Positions 43,068 to 50,901 of a stretch of 64,000 bases of DNA are shown piece by piece (the first letter of the stretch is position 1; every line of letters starts with the position of its first letter). The notes under the pieces are model-generated. The model saw nothing but the letters and a program-made list of their open reading frames with translations. It had not been told where the DNA came from and searched no databases. The stretch is from Deferribacter autotrophicus (GTDB lineage Bacteria > Chrysiogenota > Deferribacteres > Deferribacterales > Deferribacteraceae). A program made the translations under genes and the position numbers. The stretch spans positions 124,001 to 188,000 of the forward strand of contig NZ_VFJB01000009.1 of NCBI RefSeq assembly GCF_008362905.1, in the 5' to 3' direction.

Positions 43068-43977
43068 AGATTACCTCTTCATCAATGTCTTCATCAATCA
43101 AACCTAAAGAATAGGCAGTCTTTAATACTCTTACCGCTCTTCTTACTACAGGAGCATCAACCATTTTACCATTCAACGATACAACACCTGTACCCATCTC
43201 CCTTGCTCTCTCAATAGCTTCAACAACCTGTAAAGCATATTCAATTTCTTCTTTGCTAGGAGCAAATACATCATGTACAACATCTATTTGTCTGGGATTA
43301 ACCAGAGATTTACCCGTAAATCCCAACTTTTTAATAAGCTCAGTTTCTTTCCTAAGCCCATCCATATCACTTACATCAGCAAAAATCGTATCAATTGCCT
43401 GGATCCCTGCAGCTTTTGCCGCCCATACTACCCTTGTTCTTGCATGAAACAATTCCTCACCGCTCTTGGTTCTCTCAATTTCCATACTTGCTGTATAGTC
43501 TTCCGCACCAAAAGCTAAGGCGATTACACGTTTTGATGAACGAGCTATTTTTATAGAATTAATAACACCCAAAGCACTCTCTATTGAGGGGATTATTTTG
43601 AAATGACCAATTTCAAATCCAAGCTCTTCCTCAAACTCTGTCAAAACTGTATCCAATCTTTCTACAATCTCAGGAGTATCTGCTTTTGGAAGCCTGATAC
43701 CATCAGGTTTCTCTGGTAACACTGCCTTCAAATCTTCATACCACCATTTACTATCAATTGGATTAATTCTAATGAAAATTAATTGTTTTCTATCATGAAA
43801 TATCTTTAAAAAGCTTTTTACCAAAATACGTGCAGCATCCTTTTCATTTATTGGAACTGCGTCCTCTAAATCTATAATCACGCCATCACAGTCAAATATC
43901 GGGATATTTTGCAGCATTGAGGGCATATTACCAGGAACATAAAGTAAGGATCTTATAAGCTTAAAATTTTTTGCCAT
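43054..43977 (-). CDS. citE: Citrate lyase beta subunit (citryl-ACP lyase)
   Basis: Cleaves citryl-ACP to oxaloacetate and acetyl-ACP. HpcH/HpaI aldolase-type barrel with RSLLYVPGNMPSML, CDGVIIDLEDAVP, RINPIDS, PKADTPEIVE, IPSIESALGVINS, and GAEDYTASM. The start is the ATG at 43977 (GAGGAG four bases upstream), not the TTG at 43989. With CitF and CitD it forms the complete lyase. Confidence 0.95.
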   Translation of the reverse strand: MAKNFKLIRSLLYVPGNMPSMLQNIPIFDCDGVIIDLEDAVPINEKDAARILVKSFLKIFHDRKQLIFIRINPIDSKWWYEDLKAVLPEKPDGIRLPKADTPEIVERLDTVLTEFEEELGFEIGHFKIIPSIESALGVINSIKIARSSKRVIALAFGAEDYTASMEIERTKSGEELFHARTRVVWAAKAAGIQAIDTIFADVSDMDGLRKETELIKKLGFTGKSLVNPRQIDVVHDVFAPSKEEIEYALQVVEAIERAREMGTGVVSLNGKMVDAPVVRRAVRVLKTAYSLGLIDEDIDEEVIYGEE

Positions 43978-43978
43978 T

Positions 43979-44446
43979 TTACTCCTCAATAAAAATAGTT
44001 TTTACACCGCCACTTTTAGATCTATATCTTTCAACTCCACTAGCAAGAATCTCTGTAACAACCACTTCACAAGTAGCGAACACCTCTGCATCAAACAAAT
44101 GCCCACCCAAAACCTCGCCAGATGATTTGGCAACCAAAATATGTAAATGACAATCAACTTTATCGTCCTCTGTGGGAAAGATATTGCCTTCTAATCCAAG
44201 CAGTTCCAAGGGACCCTCAACTCTATGAATGTGCATCCTAGGCTCGGTAATTGGAAGCTTTGCACCTGTCTTTATCCCTCTGAATACAACATCTTTTACT
44301 GAACCAACGGCAGAAACTACCACAGCATTTTTAATTTTTACCTCTGTAGCAAACTCTATCAACTTCTTAACAATACTCTCTTTAGGAGAGATTTTGATAA
44401 TAAATCTTCTGCCCTGGCTACACTCTTTATACCACATTCCTTCCAT
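43979..44446 (-). CDS. PCC/DUF296-domain protein within the citrate lyase operon
   Basis: A 155-residue PCC (PPC/DUF296) domain: FIIKISPKESIVKKLIEFATEVKIKNAVVVSAVGSVKDVVF, EGPLELLGLEGNIF, DCHLHILVAKSSGEVLGGHLFDAEVFATCEVVVTEI. The His residues in HLHI and GGHL match the metal-binding site of this fold. PCC proteins range from plant DNA-binding proteins to small bacterial proteins of unknown role. Its position between citD and citE with one-base spacing suggests a function tied to the lyase, perhaps regulation; not a standard cit gene. Confidence 0.85.
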   Translation of the reverse strand: MEGMWYKECSQGRRFIIKISPKESIVKKLIEFATEVKIKNAVVVSAVGSVKDVVFRGIKTGAKLPITEPRMHIHRVEGPLELLGLEGNIFPTEDDKVDCHLHILVAKSSGEVLGGHLFDAEVFATCEVVVTEILASGVERYRSKSGGVKTIFIEE

Positions 44447-44449
44447 AAT

Positions 44450-44710
44450 CTACTCCGCTCCTCTTCTCACAGCAGTTTCAACCCTTGCTTCTATACTATA
44501 ATCCAACGCTCCCCTATCAGAAATTTTGAAATACCCCTTTTCAACATTTAGTCTTTTCAGCACATCCATTACCCTTTCTCTAATCAAATCCTCAAATTGT
44601 TTTTTCACGGTGGATTCTATTTCTATTTTTAACTCATGAAATGGTTCTACAAATACCATCAAGTCTGATGACTGCATGGTACCTGCTTTTGCCTTTCTTT
44701 TGATCTCCAT
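44450..44710 (-). CDS. citD: Citrate lyase acyl carrier protein (gamma subunit)
   Basis: An 86-residue acyl carrier holding the phosphoribosyl-dephospho-CoA group. The motif KAGTMQSSDLMVFVEP contains the Ser that carries it, and IESTVKKQFEDLIRERVMDVL and GALDYSIEARVETAVRR match the family C-terminus. I start at the ATG at 44710, with GGGGAG seven bases upstream, overlapping the citC stop (TGATG). A longer frame from 44740 is open but unlikely. Confidence 0.94.
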   Translation of the reverse strand: MEIKRKAKAGTMQSSDLMVFVEPFHELKIEIESTVKKQFEDLIRERVMDVLKRLNVEKGYFKISDRGALDYSIEARVETAVRRGAE

Positions 44711-45723
44711 CAGTGTCTCCCCTTTATATTTATCGAACATAACTTTTCTTTTTCTTTCAAATCCAACAAATAGTTATAAGTAACATCTGGGACCAAATTC
44801 TTTATTTCTTCTATTCTGTTTTCTGCCAAGAATTTTCTCACTTTTGATGCACTAACAAACCCCTCACCATTTTTAAGCCTTTCGATCTCAACAAGCTCAA
44901 TACCGTATGAAGGTAGTATCTTCTTCATCATCTCATTATATGTGTTAGTAATGTTACAATACGGTTCTGTCCCAACAAACCTTTTTCGAATATAAAAAAA
45001 TGGAGCAAAGTATTTACAGAATATTTTTAGATCAACTTCTATCTGAGAAATCATAGTATCTTTTTTGTCATGCAAAAAATAGGATGGGAATGTAACACTA
45101 CTGACAGCATAAGGCCCTGTATTTAAAACAACAACATTTTTTAAATCTTCCACACCTTTTTTCACCAGCTTATATCTGTCTTCAAAGGAGAAAGTTGACC
45201 TGTCCTCTCTCACAACAAAGACATATAACCAATCAACCTCTTTTGATGCTCTCTCAATTAAATATCTGTGTCCTTTGGTGAAAGGATTACAGTTTACAAC
45301 AACCCCTCCATTTTCACCTTCATGCACATAATCTTTATATCTGTTTAAAAATGTATTTATATCATTTCCATATTCTAACAGAGCAGCTTTAGATGTGGTG
45401 ATGAGCAGTTTAAAATTCAATGCGGTAAAACTTTCTATATTTGAAGGAAGAGTAAATAGAAATAAATGCTCATATCCTGCCCTGTAACATCTATCAATTA
45501 GCTCGGTTAAAATAAGGCCCAATACATCCTGATTTTGATAATCCTTATCAACAGCTACCATTTTCAAAACATTTTTGTGGTAAGCTCCAGTTCCTATTAA
45601 CTTTTCTCCTACATATACCCCAATAATCTCATCATATGTATCTTCAAAAGACAGTCCAAAACCATTTAGAAATTTTCTTGCTTTTTCAATCTGATTTTCC
45701 GTGAGTAAATCAATTATTCTCAT
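44710..45723 (-). CDS. citC: Citrate lyase ligase
   Basis: Activates the lyase by acetylating its prosthetic group (ATP, acetate). 337 residues: N-terminal GNAT-like domain (about 1-110), then a nucleotidyltransferase domain with VVVNCNPFTKGHRYLIERAS and a C-terminal KVRKFLAENR-type motif. It is the first gene of the cit operon. The 634 bases upstream hold no regulator such as CitAB and no citrate carrier gene. Confidence 0.95.
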   Translation of the reverse strand: MRIIDLLTENQIEKARKFLNGFGLSFEDTYDEIIGVYVGEKLIGTGAYHKNVLKMVAVDKDYQNQDVLGLILTELIDRCYRAGYEHLFLFTLPSNIESFTALNFKLLITTSKAALLEYGNDINTFLNRYKDYVHEGENGGVVVNCNPFTKGHRYLIERASKEVDWLYVFVVREDRSTFSFEDRYKLVKKGVEDLKNVVVLNTGPYAVSSVTFPSYFLHDKKDTMISQIEVDLKIFCKYFAPFFYIRKRFVGTEPYCNITNTYNEMMKKILPSYGIELVEIERLKNGEGFVSASKVRKFLAENRIEEIKNLVPDVTYNYLLDLKEKEKLCSINIKGRH

Positions 45724-46327
45724 AAACGTTACCTTTTTATGGAGTTTATAAAATTACAAATATTATTTCCATATTTTTTTATTATAACATAAATTTACAA
45801 CATTATTATATTTTTTAAACATATTTATTGAATTTATCAATAATCTTTTTTGCTGCTCTTAAAAAAAGAAATTAACAATCTACCTTCAATTAAATACATT
45901 TATAATATTATTTTAGAATTCCTATACTATACTCCTTGCGTTTCATCCAAAGTAATACAATAAAAGAGGCTTATAATAGTCATCTTAACAACTCTCTGAA
46001 ATTAAATCCCCTGTTAAAATTAATTCAAAATCCCACCTTTAGGTACTTTAAATTCCTTTGTTAATTTTTATTATTTTCACTCTTTGTAAACGTGGGTAAA
46101 GATAATCAGCAACTTTCCTTTTTTACTGAAAACTTATCCTGATCTATAAATTTTTCCATAACAGAATATTTACATACTAAAAACCTAGTCCCTTCATCTC
46201 TATTTAACAAAATCAATAAATGTCAGCAAAATATCCCCAATAAAGTTTTTATTCCAATTCGTGGATAAGCAAGATCTGAAAAATTCTTCATCAATAAAAT
46301 GTTCATTTTTTGAAAAAAACATAATTA
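45724..46327. other. Gene-free region upstream of citC
   Basis: About 600 AT-rich bases. I see no intact gene. On the minus strand, short protein-like stretches in different frames (for example CKYSVMEKFIDQDKFSVKKE near 46110-46180, continued after a frame change by VADYLYPRLQRVK) suggest a decayed gene, but the evidence is thin. The citC promoter should lie near 45740-45850, where several TATAAT-like boxes occur without a clear -35. Confidence 0.35.
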
Positions 46328-46355
46328 AGGAAAAGGCAATGTGCTGCCCCTTCCT
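46328..46355 (-). terminator. Terminator after the CstA-type gene
   Basis: On the minus strand GGAAGGGGCA pairs with TGCCTTTTCC (two G-U pairs) around GCACAT, followed by TTAATT. It begins a few bases after the stop codon of the CstA-family gene. The T-tract is short, so termination may be partial. Confidence 0.65.
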
Positions 46356-46357
46356 TT

Positions 46358-47779
46358 TTAACTTACATTTTCCGCTTCAACAATTTTAGGAAATCTAAAT
46401 TTCATCATAAATGTGATAAAAGACAATATCGCCACAACAATACCGATTATTGTAGAAGTGTTCAGATTTAATCCAAAACCAATCTTAGCATAAGCAAGGT
46501 AAGTTGTAACAACAGCTGTCATAAATGTTGCAGGTATTGTTGCTATCCAGTGCAATTTGCCCTCTTTAATGAGATATGCTGCAGCAGCCCAGAGTGTCAC
46601 CGTTGCAAGTGTTTGATTTGCCCAGCCAAAGTATCTCCATATAACTCCAAAATTGGACTTTGAAATTATGAAACCTACAATAAAAAGAGGAACTGCAATT
46701 AATAATCTTTTAACACCTTCTTTTTGAGAAATTTTAAGAAATTCTGCAATTATGAGCCTTGCACTACGAAATGCTGTATCACCAGAGGTGATAGGGAGTA
46801 CAACAACACCAAGAATTGCAAACAATCCTCCTACTGCGCCAAGCAAAGTAGTAGATATATCTTTAACTACCAGCGCAGGCCCCCCTTTCGCAAGAACAGC
46901 GTTCAACGCCTCTGGATTATTGTAAAAAGACATACCCAGCGTCGCCCAAATCAAAGCAATTAAACCTTCACCAACCATTGCTCCATAAAACACCATTCGA
47001 CCATACTTTTCATTTGGTAAGCATCTTGCCATCATAGGAGATTGTGTTGAATGAAAACCACTAATAGCACCACAAGCAATTGTTATAAACATCAAAGGCC
47101 AGAGAGGTAAATGTTTAGGGTGCAAATTTGTCAGAGAAACCTCTGGGTAGAAATGATACCCCTTCACCATCAATGCTGTAATCAAGCCCACAGCCATAAA
47201 AAGTAATATCGCGCCAAAAAGAGGATAAACCTTACCAATAATTTTATCAATTGGAAGGATTGTAGCAATAAAATAATACGCAAAAATAACAGCTACCCAC
47301 AAAGCTGTATTTGCTCCTGAAAGATTAGCAAGAAGTTTTGCTGGTCCAAGTACAAAAACTATTCCAACAAGCAGCAATAAAACTACAGAAAAGACTCTCA
47401 TAAACTGCTTAAATCCAAAACCAAGATTTTCCCCAACAATATCCGGAATACTTGCCCCTTTATACCTGATGGAAAGCATACCTGAAAAATAATCATGAAC
47501 CGCACCAGCAAAAATTGTACCGATAACGATCCATATCAGGGCAATAGGCCCATACAATGCTCCCAATATAGGACCAAATATTGGCCCCAAACCAGCAATA
47601 TTCAGTAACTGAATTAAGAATATTTTTTTCGGAGACATCTCCACAAAATCAACACCGTCATTCAATTCTTTGGCTGGAGTGATACGGTTTGGATCTGAGC
47701 CAAAAATCCTGTCAACTATCTTACCATAAATGAAATATCCGCCAATTAACAGCGCTACACATGCAAAAAATATTAACAT
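46358..47779 (-). CDS. cstA: CstA-family carbon starvation / pyruvate or peptide transporter
   Basis: A 473-residue polytopic membrane protein of the CstA family: PAKELNDGVDFVEMSPKKIFLIQLLNIAGLGPIFGPILGA, HDYFSGMLSIRYKGASIPDI, FHSTQSPMMARC, and DTAFRSARLIIAE. This is the short form, lacking the long C-terminal extension of E. coli CstA/BtsT (about 700 aa). The start is ATG 47779 with GGAGGTGA upstream. Related proteins import pyruvate or peptides. The upstream LytS/LytR pair probably regulates it, as BtsS/BtsR regulate BtsT in E. coli. Confidence 0.9.
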   Translation of the reverse strand: MLIFFACVALLIGGYFIYGKIVDRIFGSDPNRITPAKELNDGVDFVEMSPKKIFLIQLLNIAGLGPIFGPILGALYGPIALIWIVIGTIFAGAVHDYFSGMLSIRYKGASIPDIVGENLGFGFKQFMRVFSVVLLLLVGIVFVLGPAKLLANLSGANTALWVAVIFAYYFIATILPIDKIIGKVYPLFGAILLFMAVGLITALMVKGYHFYPEVSLTNLHPKHLPLWPLMFITIACGAISGFHSTQSPMMARCLPNEKYGRMVFYGAMVGEGLIALIWATLGMSFYNNPEALNAVLAKGGPALVVKDISTTLLGAVGGLFAILGVVVLPITSGDTAFRSARLIIAEFLKISQKEGVKRLLIAVPLFIVGFIISKSNFGVIWRYFGWANQTLATVTLWAAAAYLIKEGKLHWIATIPATFMTAVVTTYLAYAKIGFGLNLNTSTIIGIVVAILSFITFMMKFRFPKIVEAENVS

Positions 47780-47903
47780 ATTGTCACCTCCCAACATTCT
47801 TAATCAACAAAATAAAAAAATTTTTTAGCTGTTTAAATTGACACTTGTTTAAGAGGCACTATTTTTTTATGAAAGGTAAGAAAATGAAAATAAGCGGAAT
47901 TAA

Positions 47904-48617
47904 CTAAATACCTAACACTTCTTTCAATACCTTAAAATATCTTCTGCTTACAGAAACACGGAATTTGTTGTGAGTGATAATTATAGCAGAACCATTTTCT
48001 TGAAGAAGTATTTCATCAATTTTATCAAGATTTATAAGATATTGCTTATGACATCTGAACAGATCAGTTTTTTGTTCTATTGTCTTCAACGTTAAATCAG
48101 TAAAATACTCTCTCTCTTCTGTAACAATATGCACACCTGTAATATCAGATTTTACATACTGGATCTCATCCACATCAACAAGTTTTATAACGTTTTTTAT
48201 ACTGCAAGGAATTTTTGAAAGTTTTCCCATATTATAATGAGGTTTGCTACCTTGAATCAAAGCTCCACGAATTTTTTCAATCGTCTTACTTAATCTCTCT
48301 TTTTCAACCGGTTTTAACACATAATCAAGAGCATCCTCTTCAAACGCCTTAATGGCATACTCGTCATAAGCAGAGACAAAAACAACATAAGGAATTTTTT
48401 CATCATCAATCAGTTTTAACATATCAAAACCATCTATTCCAGGCATCTGAACGTCCAAAAAAATGATATCAGGCTTAAACTTATTTATAATTTTGATACC
48501 CTCAAAAGCATTTGAACATTCAGCAATTACCTCGATTTCCTCAAATTCATCAAGTAAAAACTTCAACTCTTGTCTTGCATAATGTTCATCATCAATTATA
48601 ACTGCCTTTAGTTTCAC
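47904..48617 (-). CDS. LytTR-family response regulator (BtsR/LytR-like)
   Basis: About 237 residues: receiver domain (IIDDEHYARQELKFLL, IIFLDVQMPGIDGFDML, VSAYDEYAIKAFE, DYVLKPVEKERL), then a LytTR DNA-binding domain (IQYVKSDITGVHIVTEEREYFTDLTLKTIEQKTDLFRCHKQYLINLDKI). Likely start GTG 48617 with AAAAGGGG upstream; GTG 48623 is possible. It is coupled to the kinase gene upstream. A 124-base gap before cstA probably holds its target site, which I could not define. Confidence 0.92.
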   Translation of the reverse strand: MKLKAVIIDDEHYARQELKFLLDEFEEIEVIAECSNAFEGIKIINKFKPDIIFLDVQMPGIDGFDMLKLIDDEKIPYVVFVSAYDEYAIKAFEEDALDYVLKPVEKERLSKTIEKIRGALIQGSKPHYNMGKLSKIPCSIKNVIKLVDVDEIQYVKSDITGVHIVTEEREYFTDLTLKTIEQKTDLFRCHKQYLINLDKIDEILLQENGSAIIITHNKFRVSVSRRYFKVLKEVLGI

Positions 48618-50314
48618 AAGCACCCCTTTTCCGGTAGTACTATCTTCACTTTTGTCATCTCACCATCTATACACTCAACAAAAACACCATATTCTGATCC
48701 ACAAAGGTTTTTTATTCGTTTATCAACAATCTTCATACCCAATCCATTTTTATTTTTAAAAAGATTGTAAGCCCCAGCGTTATCCTTTATTTCAATAATG
48801 CATTTAGAGTCATCTTTATAGGCAGAAATGCTTAAAATTCCACGATTAACCATTTTTGAGATGCCATGTTTTATCGCATTTTCTACAATAGGTTGCAATG
48901 TAAAGGTTGGTATTTTTAAATCCATGAGAGATTCATCTATATTCCAAAATACTTTCAATCTGTCACTAAAGCGAGCCTCTTCAATAAACAGATAAGATTT
49001 AACGTGCTCTATTTCATCTGCTAATAAAGACAAATCACTATTCCTTTTAAGATTTTTTCTGAAATAGTTCGAAAGATGTATTAAAAGGTCCTTTGCACAC
49101 TCTGGTTTTGTTCTTACAACTGAAATGATAGTATTCAACGCATTAAACAAAAAATGAGGATTTATTTGAGCCTGTAAAAGTTTAAGCTCTGATTTTACAA
49201 GTAAGTTTTTCTGTTCCTCATATTTTGATATTAAAAGCTGTGTAGATAATAGATTTCCGATACCTTCACCAAACGATTTATTTATATTCAAAAATGTTCT
49301 TGATTTTGGTTCGTAAAGTTTAATAGTCCCAATCACTTCATTTTCTAGGATTAACGGTACAATAAGGACAGAACCTAAAGGACAATTTTCTTTTATACTG
49401 CATTTGTATTTCAATTTCACACCATCAATAAAAATGACTTTTTTTTGCTCAATTGCTTCAATAGTCCTTTTTGAAGATATATATTCACCTGGCAAGTGAT
49501 GGTCAGAACCTAACCCTTCAAAAGTAAGCACCCTTTTTTTATCAGTAATCGCAACCGCTCCAACGCCTGTTTCTTCTAATATAACTTTAGCTAAATTACT
49601 TACAGTTTCTTTATTGAATCCTTTAGATAAAATATTCAACGTTTTTTCGGCAACATTCAAGGCTTTTTTTGAAAATATTGAACCATATTCATCAAGCATG
49701 TTTTTTTGGTCTTTCAAGATACTTATAAATAGTGCAGAACCAAAGGAATTTGCAAATATCATTGGAATAGCAATTATTTTTACTAAATCTAAAGCTTCGC
49801 TAAAAGGTTTTGATAATAAAAGAATTATTATCATCTGTATAGTTTCACCAACAAATGTCACAGCAAAAGCAACTTTATAGGAAAATATTAAGTCTGACCT
49901 GCCCTTTTTAGTTAAATAGTAATTCATCAAACCGCCAATAATGCCCTCAGTTGTTGTAGATACACCACAAGAAAATGCAGTAAATCCTCCTATAAAATAT
50001 CTATGTAATCCTCCAGTAAATCCAACCAATCCTCCAAGCAAAGGTCCCCCTAAAAGTCCAGCCATTATAGCACCTATCGCTCTGGTATTCGCAATAGCAT
50101 CCTTAATAGGTACACCAAGATATGTGCCCAAAATCGTAATTGTAGAAAAAAACAAATAAATAAAAAGCTTATCACTCAAACTCTGCTTTTTAGTAATTAA
50201 GGGTTTAAAAGCTGGAGTTTTGCTATAAACATAAGCAATAACAGCAAAAAATGACATTTCTAACAATAAAGAAAACAAAATATGCATGAGCTTAAAATAA
50301 ATTTTTTTATTCAT
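48614..50314 (-). CDS. LytS-family sensor histidine kinase (BtsS-like)
   Basis: A 566-residue kinase with an N-terminal multi-helix 5TM-LYT domain (about 1-195, with GGLVGFTGGLHRYFIGGFTAFSCGVSTTTEGIIGGL), a GAF domain (about 225-350), then the His_kinase domain (LKLLQAQINPHFLFNALNTIISVVR with phospho-His) and an ATPase (LQPIVENAIKHGIS, GLGMKIVDKR). The 5TM-LYT-GAF-kinase order is that of BtsS, a pyruvate sensor. It is divergent from the Rrf2 regulator. Confidence 0.93.
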   Translation of the reverse strand: MNKKIYFKLMHILFSLLLEMSFFAVIAYVYSKTPAFKPLITKKQSLSDKLFIYLFFSTITILGTYLGVPIKDAIANTRAIGAIMAGLLGGPLLGGLVGFTGGLHRYFIGGFTAFSCGVSTTTEGIIGGLMNYYLTKKGRSDLIFSYKVAFAVTFVGETIQMIIILLLSKPFSEALDLVKIIAIPMIFANSFGSALFISILKDQKNMLDEYGSIFSKKALNVAEKTLNILSKGFNKETVSNLAKVILEETGVGAVAITDKKRVLTFEGLGSDHHLPGEYISSKRTIEAIEQKKVIFIDGVKLKYKCSIKENCPLGSVLIVPLILENEVIGTIKLYEPKSRTFLNINKSFGEGIGNLLSTQLLISKYEEQKNLLVKSELKLLQAQINPHFLFNALNTIISVVRTKPECAKDLLIHLSNYFRKNLKRNSDLSLLADEIEHVKSYLFIEEARFSDRLKVFWNIDESLMDLKIPTFTLQPIVENAIKHGISKMVNRGILSISAYKDDSKCIIEIKDNAGAYNLFKNKNGLGMKIVDKRIKNLCGSEYGVFVECIDGEMTKVKIVLPEKGCL

Positions 50315-50397
50315 TTACACAAGAGTAAAATTATCCTAGCACGCAGATAGGTGCAAAAATATTTACAACCCATCTTTGAAATTCAACTAAAATGATA

Positions 50398-50424
50398 TTG
50401 ACAAAAATATTTCATTATTATAAT
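50398..50424 (+). promoter_or_regulatory. Promoter of the rrf2-cco operon
   Basis: TTGACA (50398-50403) and TATAAT (50419-50424) both match the sigma-70 consensus exactly, with a 15-base spacer, shorter than the optimal 17. A short spacer often means control by a regulator. The -10 box is followed directly by the palindrome described next. Confidence 0.7.
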
Positions 50425-50447
50425 TGTTTACTAGAGAGGTAAACAAT
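50423..50447 (+). promoter_or_regulatory. Palindromic operator or start-site hairpin at the rrf2 gene
   Basis: ATTGTTTAC-TAGAGAG-GTAAACAAT: nine-base perfect inverted repeats with a seven-base spacer, overlapping the -10 box on one side and the rrf2 start codon on the other. Size and place fit autorepression by the Rrf2 protein. As RNA it would also form a hairpin with the ribosome site (AGAGAGG) in its loop, so translational control is an alternative. Confidence 0.7.
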
Positions 50448-50883
50448 GTCTGGTTTTATATCAAGAGAAGCAGATTACGCTATAAGGATTGTTGCATATC
50501 TTGCAGGCAAGAAGGGGAAAACAAAAATCAGTGAAATATGTGAAAAGCTATACCTTACCAAACCCATTGTCATAAAAATCATTCATAAACTAAATAAGTG
50601 CAATATTGTTGAAACACTTACAGGGAAAAATGGAGGAGTTACCCTTATAAAAGATATTTCCGAACTAAGCATCTATGAAATATTAACATGTATAGGTTTA
50701 AATAGCAGTTTCAACATCTGTGTAGACAAACCAGAAATCTGCAAACTAAATCCAATTTGTAACATAACCACATTTTTCAAAACTATACAAGATAACATAA
50801 TCCATAACCTAAAAAGTGCTAAGATAAAAGACTTCATCTTTGATGACGACCAGTTAAATATAATCAAATTAAATAACAGATAA
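50446..50883 (+). CDS. Rrf2-family iron-sulfur regulator
   Basis: A 145-residue winged-helix regulator. The N-terminus (READYAIRIVAYLAGKKGKTKISEICEKLYLTKPIVIKIIHKLNKCNIVETLTGKNGG) is typical. Three Cys at 92, 99 and 105 (ICVDKPEICKLNPIC) match the Fe-S ligands of IscR/NsrR/RsrR types, though spacing differs slightly. It likely senses oxygen, NO or Fe-S status, and controls the cbb3 oxidase operon that starts 18 bases downstream as well as itself. Confidence 0.92.
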   Translation: MSGFISREADYAIRIVAYLAGKKGKTKISEICEKLYLTKPIVIKIIHKLNKCNIVETLTGKNGGVTLIKDISELSIYEILTCIGLNSSFNICVDKPEICKLNPICNITTFFKTIQDNIIHNLKSAKIKDFIFDDDQLNIIKLNNR

Positions 50884-50901
50884 ATATTTAAGGGGGTCGA
50901 T

